A stretch of DNA of 64,000 bases, taken from NCBI GenBank assembly GCA_023078555.1, contig JALAAN010000010.1, positions 1,860,001 to 1,924,000 of the forward strand. Reading direction: 5' to 3'. Positions 1 through 12,692 of the stretch are shown here, in pieces (position 1 is the stretch's first letter; each line of letters starts with the position of its first letter). The DNA comes from Ulva prolifera. Lineage: Eukaryota > Chlorophyta > Ulvophyceae > Ulvales > Ulvaceae. Below the pieces are notes generated by a model that was not told the origin of the DNA, ran no database searches, and saw only the letters and a list, made by a program, of their open reading frames with translations. Both the position numbers and the translations under genes were made by a program.

Positions 1-2628
1 TAATGTACTCATCCTTCAGTAGTTACCTGAAGCCTGTGAACATTGCGGATTCACAATGCCGCCAACATTCATGCTGCTACCTATATAGACTGGACGCAGA
101 TTCATGCATGAGATGCACATGCCACCTACAAGTGTAGCTACACCGTCCCAGTATACCATATGTTGCTGTCAGGTTGATCTCGGGAGCTGTACAGCCATCT
201 GCGCCGCCGGGGCGGCCCTCTGCCTGGTGCAGTGCATGTAGTGAAAGGGCGAGCACGCTGCGCGTGCTGTGCTGTGCTGCGCCGAGCAGTGTGGTATGAG
301 CATGCATGTTGCGCTCGTGAGACAGGGTGCAGCCCCGCATTATAGAAACTATAGCGTCAGTCAGGGCATGGGAGTGGGTGGAGTGGGTGCCACCCGGAGC
401 GCGTGCGCGGTGAATGGTTTCTGCTGTTCTGCCGAAATATCTCACTCTTCTGGGTGACCTTGCAAGTGTCATGACACTGATTGGCCGATCAGTGCGGTGG
501 CCGTGCAGGGCCGAGGGCAGGGGTAGTGGTGGATCAGGGCATGTTCCGGTATAGGATGTTCCGGTATAGGTTCCGCTGTCGCCGTCAACGTCAATTGAGA
601 TGGCCGCGATCTTCGGCACTCACATCTGAGCGCCTAAGATCTCGAGAGCCACCTTGCACGTGGCGTCTGATGGTGCACCATGCACCATGCACGTTCCCAT
701 GGGCAGCATATGCATGCCACCTGCGGCCCCACAAGGCATTCAACTCGACTACCGGACGGGGATGTTCAATGACCACGATCCGGCGGCTTGTGTGCCACAG
801 GCCTACGACGACGGACCAGCAGGAGCGCCATCTGTTTTGAGGTCCAGGTTGCCACCTCCGCGATGTTTGAACAAGGCGAATTGGGGCCTATATGCATACA
901 GTGCACAGCATTCGTTTCGGCTGTCGATGGGCGCGCCGGCTGCATCCAGACACCACCTCGACTGGCACCCGCACCCCGCACTGATTGGATCAGCATGGAG
1001 CGATAGTCCTGCAAGGGCTGGGCCGCGGCAGCTGAGCTTATAATTCGAGCCTGCATGCGAGACCTCTGTCATGCTGCACTGGAAGAGACGACGAGGCGCG
1101 AATGGGAGTCCTCACCACGCAGCCGTTCGAGTGCCTCCAGTTCGAGGGCGGCTCGTGGGCGCCCCCCCCGGAGCACGCGACACGCAGCACACAGCACAGA
1201 GCATGGAGTGAAGCGTGGAGTGAGAGCAGAGGTGCACGGGTCTGGGGAGGTGTGTCCTGATGGCTGCAGCTGCAGGGCCTGCACATGCATGTTAACATGA
1301 ATTCGGCAGCAGCGAATGCCTTGCCTGCCTTACGCTTGCGGAGATGCCTTGAGTGACAGCAGACAGCCGTTGCAGCAGCCACCCGATACCAACGGCGGAG
1401 GCGTGTACAACAGCCACAACAGCCACCACGAGCCAGCCATCTGCCACATCATCGGCCATGTTGTGTTCATGCGAGCTGTGCACAACAGCCAGCCTCCCTG
1501 GCTACCAGTGTCAACGTGTGCACAAGCGCCTCCGGGTATGAAGCTGGGCCAGAGCAGTCAGCTCACAAGTGGCAACCCTGCTGATGCGTGTGTGCAAGTG
1601 CCACGATAGCGTGTGTCGTGATACCACAAGCACGAAGGTGGAGAGGCGAGTAGCAGTGCAGGCGGCACGCACAGCATGGCGCAACACGCATCACACCGAC
1701 TAGCATCACACCCGACTAGCGCTAGCGCTGCCACAAAATGTAGCGGTTTCTAGTCCCCCAGACCACTGCCGGGCACACCACATGTTGCCGTGCACAGTAC
1801 GCATGCATGATATCATCCACAGGCCAACAACCGGGAGGCGGCGCACTCAGTACACAAAAGTGACGGCAGGTGGTGGTCATTGAGTGGTCTCTTGGCACAT
1901 GAGCATCCTAGGCCTGATGCGGGGAGCCTCCCCATCCTTTGGCCGTCCATGGGAGCAGACGGAAGGATCTGCGAAGCAGCTGTGTGGACCGGGGCGGCCA
2001 CCCCACCAGCAGGCCGGCGAGACGGTGGGCGGGGCTGCAGACCGTCGGTTCAGGTTTCAGAAACATGAATGTGTAGCATGCCTCGCAGAGCTTGTCACCC
2101 AGCACAGCATGCTGCGGCAAGCTTGCCTTAAGGTTCAACACAACACACTTGAGGCCACACGTGCAGGTCCACGTGCGCGGACCAGACACACACATACCCG
2201 CCCGCCCCGGCCCACCGCCAGCCTGGTGACCACAAGGCAATGCATGAGCTTCATGCATTGCACATGGTGATGTAGCGTTGCTCCATAAGGAAGCGCCTCG
2301 TAGTCAGTGCAGCATGTGGAGTGTGTCTTGAGATCTAATCAGTGCGCGCGCATGTGTTTACAAGGCACATGCAGCGGCCCAGTGCTGAGCTGGCAGCCCC
2401 GTCGATGCGCGCTGCAGGGTCGGCGCGCTGCCCATGGCGGCTGTCTGACCTTGCCATGGGCCCGGGGGATACCGATGCTCCTGCGGGGGTGGTGCGTGCT
2501 GCCGCCGTGCTCCTGGAGGGGACGGGCTTCGTGCGACGCCCACGGTGCTGTAGCGCCGAGCGCCTCATGCGCGGGACCTCACATCCTGGAATCGGCCCTG
2601 CAGCATGTATGCATGATTCGGCGCTGCA

Positions 2629-2710
2629 GTAAAGTACAGTAAATCCGAATTTACTGAGCCAAATTCTATTGGACAATGACAACTCCGAGTTAATGGGACC
2701 ACATATGCCG
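2629..2710 (-). repeat. Truncated SINE 3' tail
   Basis: This stretch matches, in reverse orientation, the last 80 or so bases of the two full SINE copies at 23911-24178 and 47619-47885. The shared landmarks are an AGTAAA-type start, TTACTGAGCC, a CTATTGG block, ACAACTCCGAGTTAA and GGGACCACATATGCCG. The tRNA-like head is absent, so it is a 3' fragment. Confidence 0.6.
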
Positions 2711-2907
2711 TTGCGGGCAGTGGTCTGGCTGCATGCGTTCAGCGCGAACACTTCCGTCCAGCCGTTTGCAGACACCCCGGCCGATGCGGACTTCAAGGTC
2801 GCTGTGCTGCTCATGAAGACTCCCTTGCCCCGCCCCAGGCCAAAGGCGCCGGTGCAGGGAGAGACACGTGCAGGGGGGCCCGGCAGCTCCTGCGGCGGCT
2901 GCGGCGG

Positions 2908-2908
<1 letters not shown>

Positions 2909-2942
<34 letters not shown>
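2909..2942. repeat. G34 homopolymer
   Basis: An uninterrupted run of 34 G preceded by GGC repeats. It produces an artefactual polyproline ORF on the minus strand and a polyglycine ORF on the plus strand. The true length is uncertain because such runs are hard to sequence. Confidence 0.9.
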
Positions 2943-2943
<1 letters not shown>

Positions 2944-4447
2944 GCTGCGGCAGCCGTTCCCGCGGCAGCGGCGGCTGAACTGTTTTTTCATTTGGCGTCG
3001 CGACTGAAGTATGCTGCAGGCCTGTGGCGGGCGCAGAATGCTCGCACAATTGTTAACAGACTGCGGTGGCATTGTATCACACACAATGACTCAGCGAGGC
3101 AGCTTCGTGCAGGGGGTCAGCGAGTGTGCCTGCCGCCAGCACGTAAGGCTTGTTCACTTGGGAGGCCCATGCACCTAGAGACACCGCGTGGACGGTGTTC
3201 GGTGACGGCCGTGGGTGCATGAGGAAGGTAGGTAAGCAGCGGGGTCGGTGGGTGACTCTGCACGGAGCGCCGGCGGTTGGTTGCGTGCGCGTGCGTGTGA
3301 TGTGCATGATTCTTCACGGATCCTGCAGTGCTACCTGACTCTACGGCGTCGTCTCTGTAGCACTGAAGCACTGGTTCCTCCGAGGTCACAGTTCACAGTC
3401 CTACTCTGTCCCCCGAGATAGAAGTCAGTTGCCCCGAGCTGATCTGACGACCGATCGACAACAGTAGCGCACCGTGGTGGCGATTCCTGGTTCAGCTTTG
3501 TGGTGCAATCTTGATGGGCTGCGAGCAGCTCCCCAGCGGCTCATGCCAGCTGGCAGGCAACGCTGCTGCCATGGCAGCCAGGCGCAGCTGGGCATGCAGG
3601 AGTGGAATTCAACACATTCCACCTGCAAAGCGCCATGTTTCTGCACAGGCACAGGCTGACCCTGTGGTCGAACTCCTGACGCATGTATCCAAGGGAGCAG
3701 CGCGCGTGCATGAAGCCCTTGCAGTGCAATGGCGAAGGAGTAGGAGGCATCACACGATTCGGCATGATGCAGAATCAAGCCTTACGGCAGAGGACAGGTA
3801 GCCCCTGCCACATACCCAGACAGGTTTCGCACAGTCTCTGACTAGCTATCCATACACGCAATGGCCACGGCCTCACGAGGACAGACGGTTCTGGACGGTT
3901 CCGCACGTCCGAGGCAGTGCAGATCCTGCCTGTTTGTTGAAGACCAACAGCCAGACCAAGGAACACCAGTAAACACCAGCCTCAGCGCCTACGAGAAGAA
4001 ACGATCCAGCTGTTATTGCAATATCGACGAGAGTGGAGTATGACAGGCGGGTATGGGTGCCTATGACAAAAAAAAATACAACACCGGGTGCTGTTCAGGC
4101 GACTCCTGCACCTCGCTGGACACCAGGAGAAGATCACTACTCCGTATCATGATTACAAAAGCTGGCGAAGTGGAATACAATGATTTTGTTGGGTGTTGGG
4201 AGAGGCTGGCGATCACTTGAAGCGATGATGCACTCCTTCAACATGCACCGCACAACTTGAGAGAAACGCCCTCATATTCCTACGAAAAATCGTTCCGAGT
4301 GGCTACACTGAGGTGAGTAGATATGTACAGGAGGTCGCTCGTCAACCCCCTCAACACTATTGCATCACGTCACTCGTAGACACATCTCTCTAGTAAGCTA
4401 CGTGCAGCTACAGCTGTATCTTCCTGCGGTGTATTGAAACGATACAT

Positions 4448-5128
4448 CTACGCAGTGGCCTCGTCATCAGCGGCGGCTTCCATGAGAGCAGCGCAGCCGG
4501 CTGCCAGCTGCTCTATATCCTTCTTCTTGGGATCGACGACGTTGCCAGAGCAGAGAGACGTGCTCAGGTCCGCGGTGGGAATGTCACATGTATCGCCGTC
4601 ACTGAAACCGCGAGACGAAACTGAAGCACCATCTGTGGCTGTTGCTGAGATCTTGATCGATGCCACCTTGGTTGCTCGCAGCCTGCGTGCAGGCTTCTCG
4701 TCCGGCTCGTCTTCATCATCACCGTCCTCATCTGAGGCGTCATCTACTTCAATGACAGGCTCTTCGTCATCATCGTCGGTCTTTGGCACGAATGGCCCGT
4801 TGGCGAAGACGATGTACTGCGTTCCGGTCAGCAGATCAAAGCCGCACAGGTTGCCGAACAAGCTGGACTCGATGGAGACGACCGTGCCACGCTTCAGTTC
4901 CAGGTCTGTGTTGTCCTTGAACACTCGACTGATGTACACGTCCGCAATGGCGGAGCCCTCAAACTGGTTGCACTGGAACGTCTGCCTGGCAACGACTCTC
5001 ACGAGCAGTGCAGCCTCATTATCCCTTACAGCGCACTCTGACAGAGGAGGAGGCGGCAAACAGCTGCATGCTGAAACTGACGACAGGAGCGCCAGAACTG
5101 TCGTTCCGATGAAAGCTTTCCCGATCAT
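4448..5128 (-). CDS. Secreted NTR/TIMP-like domain protein
   Basis: A single-exon ORF of 226 residues beginning with a clear signal peptide (about residues 1-20, hydrophobic core VLALLSSVSA). The first mature residues are Cys-Ser-Cys, the signature N-terminus of TIMP and other netrin-like (NTR) proteins, where the first Cys lies right after the cleavage site. An OB-fold-like pattern follows, with further cysteines at NLCGFD, DTCDIP, TSLCSG and AAGCAA that could pair as in NTR domains. Residues about 120-150 are an Asp/Glu-rich insert followed by a basic RRLRATK segment, not typical of TIMPs. In animals this family inhibits metalloproteases; in a protist the target is unknown and inhibition is only an inference. 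Composition is near 50% GC with no intron seen. Start chosen because the ATG directly precedes the signal peptide. Confidence 0.75.
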   Translation of the reverse strand: MIGKAFIGTTVLALLSSVSACSCLPPPPLSECAVRDNEAALLVRVVARQTFQCNQFEGSAIADVYISRVFKDNTDLELKRGTVVSIESSLFGNLCGFDLLTGTQYIVFANGPFVPKTDDDDEEPVIEVDDASDEDGDDEDEPDEKPARRLRATKVASIKISATATDGASVSSRGFSDGDTCDIPTADLSTSLCSGNVVDPKKKDIEQLAAGCAALMEAAADDEATA

Positions 5129-6734
5129 GGCTGGGGAAGGTTAGCAGGTGTCAACTGATTCAGCAAGTGTGGATGTGTCAGAAGTCAATGGCGGAACAGG
5201 ATACACAGCACGGCGCTTCAGCATCCGCTTTATGTATGATAGACATCGCATGCTCGTTTCCGAAGCCAGGATTCATAGCTGCATTCACCTGCTCGCGGTG
5301 CGCAGAACGTGGATTTATAATAGCGCATCGCGCACGTGCGCGACATCATGCTCCGGATGCAGTCGTTGTTACATGTGCTGCAACCACATTTCTCGCGATA
5401 TTTTGCGAAACAGGTTTGTGCTGTGCTTTCCGCCCGCGCATCGGCCTGTGTGATCGCCAGTGCGTTGGCACCAACCTGCGACGCCCCGGTGCGGGCTCGT
5501 CGCGCCCGTCCAAACCTGCCTTACACAGTACATTACTGATACTTCGGATGGTCCAATGCGCGTGCTGTCTCCTGCTGCTCGCTGGCCGTGCTGCATAGAC
5601 GTGCTCCAAGCATTGCCCCCTCGGAGTGGATAGTGTATTACGATGCCTATGACTACCGTCGTCAGATCGGCACCGTTACTCCGCTGTGTGAGCCTATCTC
5701 AGAATATTGACCTGAAAATACAGCAGTATGGGCCGTGTGACTGTGTGACAACGTGCGTGGTGTCCTGTTCTGATGCCACACCATGCAACCTGCTGCACTG
5801 TGCCAATCTTCTAACTCCATCAGCGCTTTTTCGTACCGGATGTTCCTAGGATGACATGTCATCAGAAGCATGCACTAATCATGGTAAATGTTTGCGTGAT
5901 TACTTCAACTGTGCTGCCGCTGCCTTTCGCAATTACACACATTCAGGACACACATACAGGCACAATTGTAGGGTGGCACCACAAAGACGAAACCGCCACA
6001 ACTGCTATCAGAATCTGCCTCCGCAGCAGTTTCCTCATGCACCACACATCCTGGACATCTGCTCACTCGAACTGCTCCAACAGCTTTGCTTATGTCTTAG
6101 CTTGTTTCTGTTCAAGCAAACACGGGCCCGCCTGTGCACACACCGCGCGCGGTGTTACAAGGATAAGTAAATAGGGGCAGCACCGCGAAAGAAGCCAGCA
6201 GAGCAAGCACAAATCCAGACACCCACGCAACACACACAGACCCGCAGACCACACCCAGACCACACCCAGAACCTCAGACCGCTACACACCCACACATGCA
6301 CCCAAACAGACACCCAAACAGACACACACTGCACGGCGTCCTCCAGCACGTTTCTACACTGATGAGGTTGGCCTGCAGGTGGTAGCAATCACAGCAGAGC
6401 TGCTTCACTCGTCCAGCTTGGCATAATACCCTCACATGGCGCTGTTCCGTGTCTTCATGTCTTCATGTCTCCATCACGGTCCATGGCTCCATCACACTTT
6501 GTTTTGTTGACTGGGGTCAAGGCCCATTCAGGCTGGCATGGAGACATCACGAGGCCTGTTGCTCCTGCCACTGGAGATACACCCATTGTGACGAACGCCA
6601 CCCCACCACCTGGTACACAGCATCGTGGAGCCACCCGAGCTGCCTGCCTCTCTGCTATCATTCTGTCTTCAGTTTCACACAGGATCACGGCCGTGATGTG
6701 TGATGAGCACAGGGCGTGGTCTGGGACATGGTTC

Positions 6735-6828
6735 AGGTCAATGGTGGTGCAAATCTTGGTGTTTTTGAGGTCAATGGTGGTGCAAATCTTGGTGTTTTTG
6801 AGGTCAATGGTGGTGCAAATATTGGTGT
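6735..6828 (+). repeat. 33-bp tandem repeat, three units
   Basis: Units start at 6735, 6768 and 6801 and are nearly identical; the third diverges at its end. The period is a multiple of three, so the array stays open in several frames and would encode a VNGGANLGVFE repeat, but no gene around it is supported. Confidence 0.85.
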
Positions 6829-8173
6829 CTCGGCGCACCCGAGCACTTCAGGTGCAGAAGGTGCAGAAGCGTGTAACCACATCCTCTGCAAGCAAGACAT
6901 CGAGGAGTAGGCACACACAACACAGCCACAGTTGAGGTTGATCACTGAGGATGGTCGATCACGGTGATTGAATGCTCTGAATGTTCTGTAGCGGACCAAC
7001 AGTAATCTTACGCAGTGGACCAACCCTTACCCTCCTTTCACCGCATTTGCTGTGTGTATAGGGCAGTGACACACCAGCAGAAACGCCCCGGGGAAGCAGC
7101 TATGCTTGACACAATGGAGCCACATTACCCACGACTGCTGCCCTGTCTTTGGGGTTTTGGTTTGTTGTTGGGAGCAACAACACCGTTCCGCAGTGCAATG
7201 TGTACTGGTTAGCTTGACTGTCTGCTTCACACACATACGTGCATACAAACTAATTGGTGAGCCAGCCAGCATGGCAGGTATGGAGCGGCCTTTGTTAACT
7301 GGGGGTTCCCAGGCCTTCAGGACAGGCTGTTGTGCACATCAGCAGCGTGCACACTCACATGTCGAATCTGTGTTTATATTTCAACCATGTAGCCATGTGC
7401 AAAGCCTGTAGCTCTACCCACACTCAGTACAGCTGAACATCACAACGTCAAGAAGAATGAACATACATCAACATACGGTCATGGCACAGTGATTGTGAGC
7501 CTTGCTTTGCTGTACTGTTGCCACACACAGGCACACCGGCAGGCAGGCACGGCAGGCGACGTGGATAGGCTATCCATGGCAGCCAAGGTGACTTCAGCCA
7601 CCCCAACACTATTGAGACCAACACTATTGAGGTATTGCATTGCACTGCTCAGGTGGGGTGTGGCGTCATCGCCGTGTGAGGAGGCTGTGTACAAACTCAT
7701 GTCATATTGTGCCCTGGTGTGTGTAGGCCTGTTTGCTGATCCCGCATCCCGCGCGGCGTTGCTGGTCCTATTTGGTGAAGATGTCTGGATGACGGCCTTC
7801 CCACGACAACAGCCTGCCCACAACAGCCCAACAACAGCCTACCCAAAACAGCCCGACATCAGCCTGCCCACAACAGTGTGATCATAACATCCTGACCGAC
7901 ATCAGCATGGCCGCTCAGCTCGGCCTCGCAGGTTCTTCTTCTTCTTCTTCGTATGTGGACACGGGGTGGAAGGAGCATGCATGCGTACAGAACGGCACGT
8001 GCCATTCCGCCAGGCTGTGAAGCATGCACCATCAGCACTGGTTGCGGAGTTCTGCTGAATCGTAATCACCCCCCTTGCAAGCTGCCAGGTTGCAGTAGGA
8101 AGGTAGCAGGCTGTTTCTATCTGTGGTGTAGCCGGTGTTGGGAGATATATATCTCCCATGGGAGATATATATC

Positions 8174-8175
<2 letters not shown>

Positions 8176-8228
<53 letters not shown>
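8176..8228. repeat. (AT)n microsatellite
   Basis: About 26 AT units with no interruption. Immediately before it, 8140-8175 contains two related GGGAGATATATATCCC-type palindromes. Confidence 0.95.
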
Positions 8229-8230
<2 letters not shown>

Positions 8231-8510
8231 GGCACTCATATGGCCTGTGGCAGCGCCAGGCCTTGCATGCATGCCTGATGAGCACTCATGCTGTGTGGTC
8301 TGTGTCTGCCCTTGTGTGTTTTATATCATCTGACCTGGCCACACACACGGGTGCAGGGTGCAGGCATTAATTGCTGTGCAGGAGCCACCCATTGTCGCAT
8401 GCCATAAGCAGGGCCCTGCAGGGCACTCCTGGAGATGGCCACTCTTGAGACACCGCATTGAGGCGCCATAATCATATTGAAATGCCATGATCATGGGCAT
8501 GTCTGCCGAT

Positions 8511-8586
8511 CGGCATTCTTGGGCATTCTTGGACGATGGGCATTCTTGGGACGATGGGCATTCTTGGACGATGGGCATTCTTGGAA
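8511..8586 (+). repeat. Short tandem repeat of GGGCATTCTTGG units
   Basis: Five near-identical copies of GGCATTCTTGG separated by spacers of 0-8 bases, most carrying GACGAT. No coding role is apparent. Confidence 0.75.
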
Positions 8587-9593
8587 CACCGCATCGAGCT
8601 CTTGGAGACGCTCCTTGTGCAACGGAGATAGCTCACAGGCACCTTGGCCACATCTGGCTTGAGTAGGACTGCCTCAAAATGGAATGGCGGCCAACGTGGC
8701 TGCTGAGCCAGCAGCTGCCAATTAGTTTACCGTCACAGCAGTGCTCAGCTGGCCCCTTCAGAGCCCGTCAGCGCCGTCAGCCAGCTGCTTCTCCAGAGGC
8801 GGGAGGGCTGCGCAGCACGCACAGCATGCTCAGCATGCATGTCATGACATATCTGGAACAGCACAGCGTGCTGCGGTCAGGTCTCAGAGTCTGGTCTCAC
8901 GTCCTGAATACTCTGGTCGTCATGATGTATCAGCCTTTCTGGTTGTGCTCTGGAGCTCTAGAGCGCACAGAGGGGGGCCTTGTGCAGCCTGAGGTGGAGG
9001 CATGTCGCCCGCAATCTGCTTCTGCAGTTGCGGTACATGTGTAGATCACTCTGCGTGGACAGGCCTGTTCGATGCCTCTGCCCATGCGTGGCACGCTCGG
9101 GCGATTGCAACGCTGCGGGTACCATGCGGGCCTCTTCACAGATGCCGCTGAGCTCTGCGTTGCAGGCCAGTAGTAAATCACAGTACAATCTGAATTAGTA
9201 GTCCTGGTCCAGCGACATGGCCGCTGTACCTCTGGACGCCTCCATGTCGCGTTGGTTAAGGGGAAGGGGGGGGGGAAGTGGGGGGGGGACCCCTCGGTGG
9301 TCTAGCACGCACATCAGTGGCCTGTGCAAGTCTGCTGCTCAGCCTGGGAATGCCGTGACTGCGATCATGGGTTGTAGTGAGTAACGCGAAACAGAGATGG
9401 TGTGGACCGTGTAGGCCTACCTCCTGCTCCGCTCCTGGATGTCTCCAGCTGCGGTGGGGTGGAGGCGTGGAGGAAGCGGCGCCGCGGCCACGGCCGACTG
9501 CCGCGGCGCTTGTGCACGATCCTGCATGCATGCTGGAGTAATATTGAATAAAAGGTTGCAGGCCTTGGGGGTGGGCCTATGTTCATTTCAGTG

Positions 9594-10123
9594 TCATGTA
9601 GTTTTCATTGTATAAGGTTCAGGCATGGGCGATTGTGTGGGTACCGCAGCATCTTCTGAGAAGCGAAGTGTCTCATGTGGGACAAGCATCATGCTCACCA
9701 ACGGACCTGTAGCCACTGCAGCAGGCGCAGCGACTTGCGCGCCACTGGTGTAGATCAGGTCGGGCGCACGGTCCCCCATGAACGCGAAGTGTTGAGGACG
9801 CCAGAAAAATTCAGCCTGTTGTGAAGAAATCTTGCGCCCTCTGTGGCGTGTGGAACAAGTCATTTAGCATTATTGGCAGTCTCTGTTGTGAATGGTCCCT
9901 GTGCAGTGTGTGCGAAGCCCGCCTGCCACCTGTGGCTCCTGGTGGTGACATCGCCAGAAATAATGTTGTGGCATATTTACTGATCTGTTTCCACTTGCAT
10001 GGCTTGTTGTGCACTTTTGACTCGCAATGGTGCACGACGAGCCGCGGTCGCGTGTTTCACGGGCCCGCGAGAGCTGCCATCCCTCAGATGCGAACACACT
10101 CTCTCAGCTACTTCATCAGTCAT
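9594..10123 (-). CDS. Possible small two-exon gene, unrecognised
   Basis: Tentative model. Exon 1 starts at an ATG at 10123 (MTDEVAERVCSHLRDG...) and can end at 9995 (CAA|GTGGAA); exon 2 begins after a TTCACAACAG acceptor at 9815 and runs to a stop at 9594, giving about 116 residues with a protein-like second exon (AEFFWRPQHFAFMGDRAPDL). An alternative donor at 9980 (CA|GTAAAT) is a better splice site but leads to a stop at 9755 and a 67-residue product. I recognise no family. It would be head to head with the aminopeptidase gene. Confidence 0.3.
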
Positions 10124-10329
10124 TCGCGTGTACGGACAGCCGGTGGGAGCTACTCATCCGTGGGTACGCTGCCTACAGCTCTGGTGTCGATTTGGCATAG
10201 CTGCTGTTTATGGGCTCCAGCACCACATTGCGTCGCGGCGAACATCGGACGGAAGCGTGAGCAGCGCTGCGATTATATCAGATACGCGTATTCTCAGATC
10301 TGTATGTGTGTACGTCCGGTGTCGTGCAG

Positions 10330-12692
10330 GTGCTGAAAGCTGACGAGGTTGCCCCAGGCATCACGTTCCAGGAGCTGCAGACGAGGCGAGACGCCCTAGC
10401 TGCGCTCCTGCCCGTCGGAGCAGTCGCACTAGTTCCTTCAGCGACACAGCACTTCAAGTCTGGCGTGATCCCGTTCCCGTTCCGCCAGGATGCTGACTTC
10501 CTCTGGCTCACAGGTGTCCAGCAGCAGGGCCTGGCTATCTTCCACAAGCTTTCTGAGTCACGTACGCCGCTGACCCCACATCTGCATGCATCTGCATACG
10601 CACACGAACATGAACTGCAGGCCTCGGTGTGTTGTGTGAGCTGCCGGGGCGGCCCTGTGGGTGGTCCCTAGTACTAAAGTCCCTAGTGATGTCACTGCAG
10701 CACCCAGTGTTGATGTCATTGCATTGCAGTCTGTTGCTACCGGCCTCTCCGGAATGTGACCTGGCAACACAGCCACCAGCCTACAACACATGCATTAGTG
10801 TGCAGCCTCGAGACGGAAGGTTGCTAGTGATGTATTGGTGATGTGTCACCATTTGACCCACGCCTGCTGCCTGCGTCCAGCCCTGCCCCCCACAGCAATC
10901 GCTCGTACACTGCCCTCACTCCAGATCACTAAAGCTGTTCTAAAAGAAGGAGACTTTTCTCGGCGTACAAAAAGTATTATTTCAGTACCTGCTGGGCTAT
11001 TTTTACGCGGAAAGCTCCTGGTATTCAACTACGAGCAAGAATTGACTCACCGATGGCCACTGAAGCTGTCGCCGCTGTGATGATCTGTCGTGTGCGTCAC
11101 TCGAGAGATGTCCATACACACAGCCCACGCCGTAAAGTAAATCTGAATTTTCTGGGCCGTATCCTGGAGAGGACATTGCCAGCTCCGAATGAACGGGACC
11201 ACACATGCGTCCTTGTAGCACACAGCCCACAGCACTCTGGCGCCACTGCCCTCTGACACGTGCTCCTGCACGTTCGCACGTGGCCATCTAGAAGTCACAA
11301 GTTACGACACCTCGGGCCATGGCATGGCGGTGCACGAGCACAACCTTCATCACAATGCCACCACCAACATCGGCGCAGGCGGCAACCCACCGCCACAGAC
11401 TCCAGCCGATGAGCCGGACCACAACACAGGCTCCGGGCAGACCAACCTCTGCCACTGCCTGCCACGGCACGCCTGCCGTGGAGAAGTTGGCTCACATAGT
11501 AAAAGAGATACACAGAAATCCACGAGAGCCAAGACAGCGACGGTGAACACGGTGCCATGCAGGCATGGCGTACACTCTGCTTCTGACCCCCGTGCCACCC
11601 CCGACCGCCGTCTGGGATGGCCCGGGAATGGCCCTCAGCGCCGCCGTGGACACTTTCGGCGCTGACGAGGCGCTGCCCTTGGATCCCACCGCGGAACGCT
11701 ACGTCTCCGGCAAGATCCACGGCGCCGCCACGCACACGGTATTCGTTGACCGCAGCCGCGCGCCGCGCGCCGTGCTGCGCGCGCTGGCGGCCGCCGACGG
11801 CACAGCGCCCGCAGCGCACGGCACGCCGCCGGCGCCGCGGCGGCCGCCGGCCACGGAGCCCCTCCTGCCGCTGATGCACCGGCTGCGGTGGGAGAAGTCG
11901 GCGGGGGAGTGCGAGCTGCTGCGCGCGTCTGGGGCGGCGGCGGCTGCCGCGCTGCGCACATGCATGGCGGCGACGCAGCCGGGGGTGTCCGAGGGGGCGC
12001 TGGAGGCGCTGTTCGAGTTTGAGACGCGGGTGCGGGGGGGCGCGCAGGCGCCGGCGTTTCCGGCGGTCGTCGGCGGCGGCGCGAATGCATGCACCATCCA
12101 CCACCGCCACACCGACGAGGTGCTGCGGGAGGGGGATTGCGTGCTGATGGACGCGGGAGCAGAGCGGTGGGGCTACTGTTCGGACGTGACGCGCACTTGG
12201 CCGGTCGACGGCCGCTTCCCGCGGCCGCACCGCATCGTGTACGAGCACGTGGCTGAGGTGCACCGCGCATGCATCGCGGCGTGCGTCGCCGGCGCGACGC
12301 TCGTCGACGTCCACGCGCTCTCGCGCGAGATGCTCGTGCATGCGCTGCGCGACATCGGCGTCGACCTCGGGGGGATCGACATGCGCGCATTCTACCCGCA
12401 CTCCGTCGGGCACTGGCTCGGGATGGACGTGCATGACGTCGCGTCGGTGTCGCACGCGTCGGGCCTGCGGCCGGGGGTTGTGCTGACGGTGGAGCCGGGG
12501 CTCTACCTGCGCCCGCTCGAGGGCCGGGTGCCGGCGGAGTTTGCGAATATTGGGGTGCGGATAGAGGATGATGTGTTGGTGACGGCGGGGGCGCCGGAGG
12601 TGCTGAGCGACCCTGTGGCGGCACCGGTGGCTGCCGCGGAGGTGGAGGGGCTGGTTGGCTCGCAGGCGGGGCTGCTGCCGCGGTTGGGGTGA
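10330..12692 (+). CDS. Xaa-Pro aminopeptidase (M24B, XPNPEP3/PepP type), 5' end missing
   Basis: Metalloaminopeptidase removing an N-terminal residue that precedes proline. Two exons are clear: 10330-10561 and 11563-12692, joined in phase across a 1001-bp intron (donor GTACGC, acceptor ATGCAG). Exon 1 holds the N-terminal creatinase-like domain (ADEVAPGITFQELQTRR, then PFPFRQDADFLWLTG); exon 2 continues with VWDGPG and the pita-bread catalytic domain. All metal ligands are visible: Asp in LMDAG, Asp in SDVTRTWP, His in HSVGHWLG, Glu in TVEPGLY and Glu in GVRIEDD, plus the second His in VHDV. At least 453 residues, close to bacterial PepP (about 440). Exon 1 starts after a GTGCAG acceptor, so an upstream exon with the start codon and perhaps a mitochondrial presequence is missing from this model. 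Exon 2 is extremely GC rich compared with exon 1. Its antisense 614-codon ORF is a shadow. Confidence 0.92.
11133..11212 (-). repeat. Truncated SINE 3' tail inside aminopeptidase intron
   Basis: Reverse-oriented match to the 3' part of the SINE: TAAAGTAAATCTGAATTT, GGGCCGTATCCT, CAGCTCCGAATGAACGGGAC. It lies inside the intron 10562-11562 and has no tRNA-like head. Confidence 0.65.

Larger units (their letters stand above)
1..4447. other. Region without a supported gene
   Basis: I see no ORF with recognisable motifs or a convincing splice chain here. Open frames of 60-250 codons exist on both strands, but they are short, overlap each other, and the longest (2335-3084, minus) is open mainly because of a G homopolymer. 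The stretch holds many GCATGC-type palindromes, a 15-bp direct repeat near 541-569, a G34 tract and a truncated SINE tail (both listed separately). 3470-4050 has some protein-like frames on the plus strand that I could not join. Small-exon genes may be hidden here. Confidence 0.5.
5129..9593. other. Repeat-rich region without a supported gene
   Basis: No recognisable protein is seen on either strand. The region contains a CA-rich stretch near 6200-6335, a 33-bp tandem repeat, an AT microsatellite next to a GGAGATATATATCTCC palindrome, a 17-20 bp GGGCATTCTTGG tandem repeat, and G-rich runs near 9260-9295. 5850-6175 and 7480-7880 have open frames without any feature I can name. Confidence 0.5.

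Noticed and set aside
2335..3084. 249-codon minus ORF with a polyproline run
   Set aside because: Open mainly because of the G34 tract; no motif, and composition differs from the supported genes.
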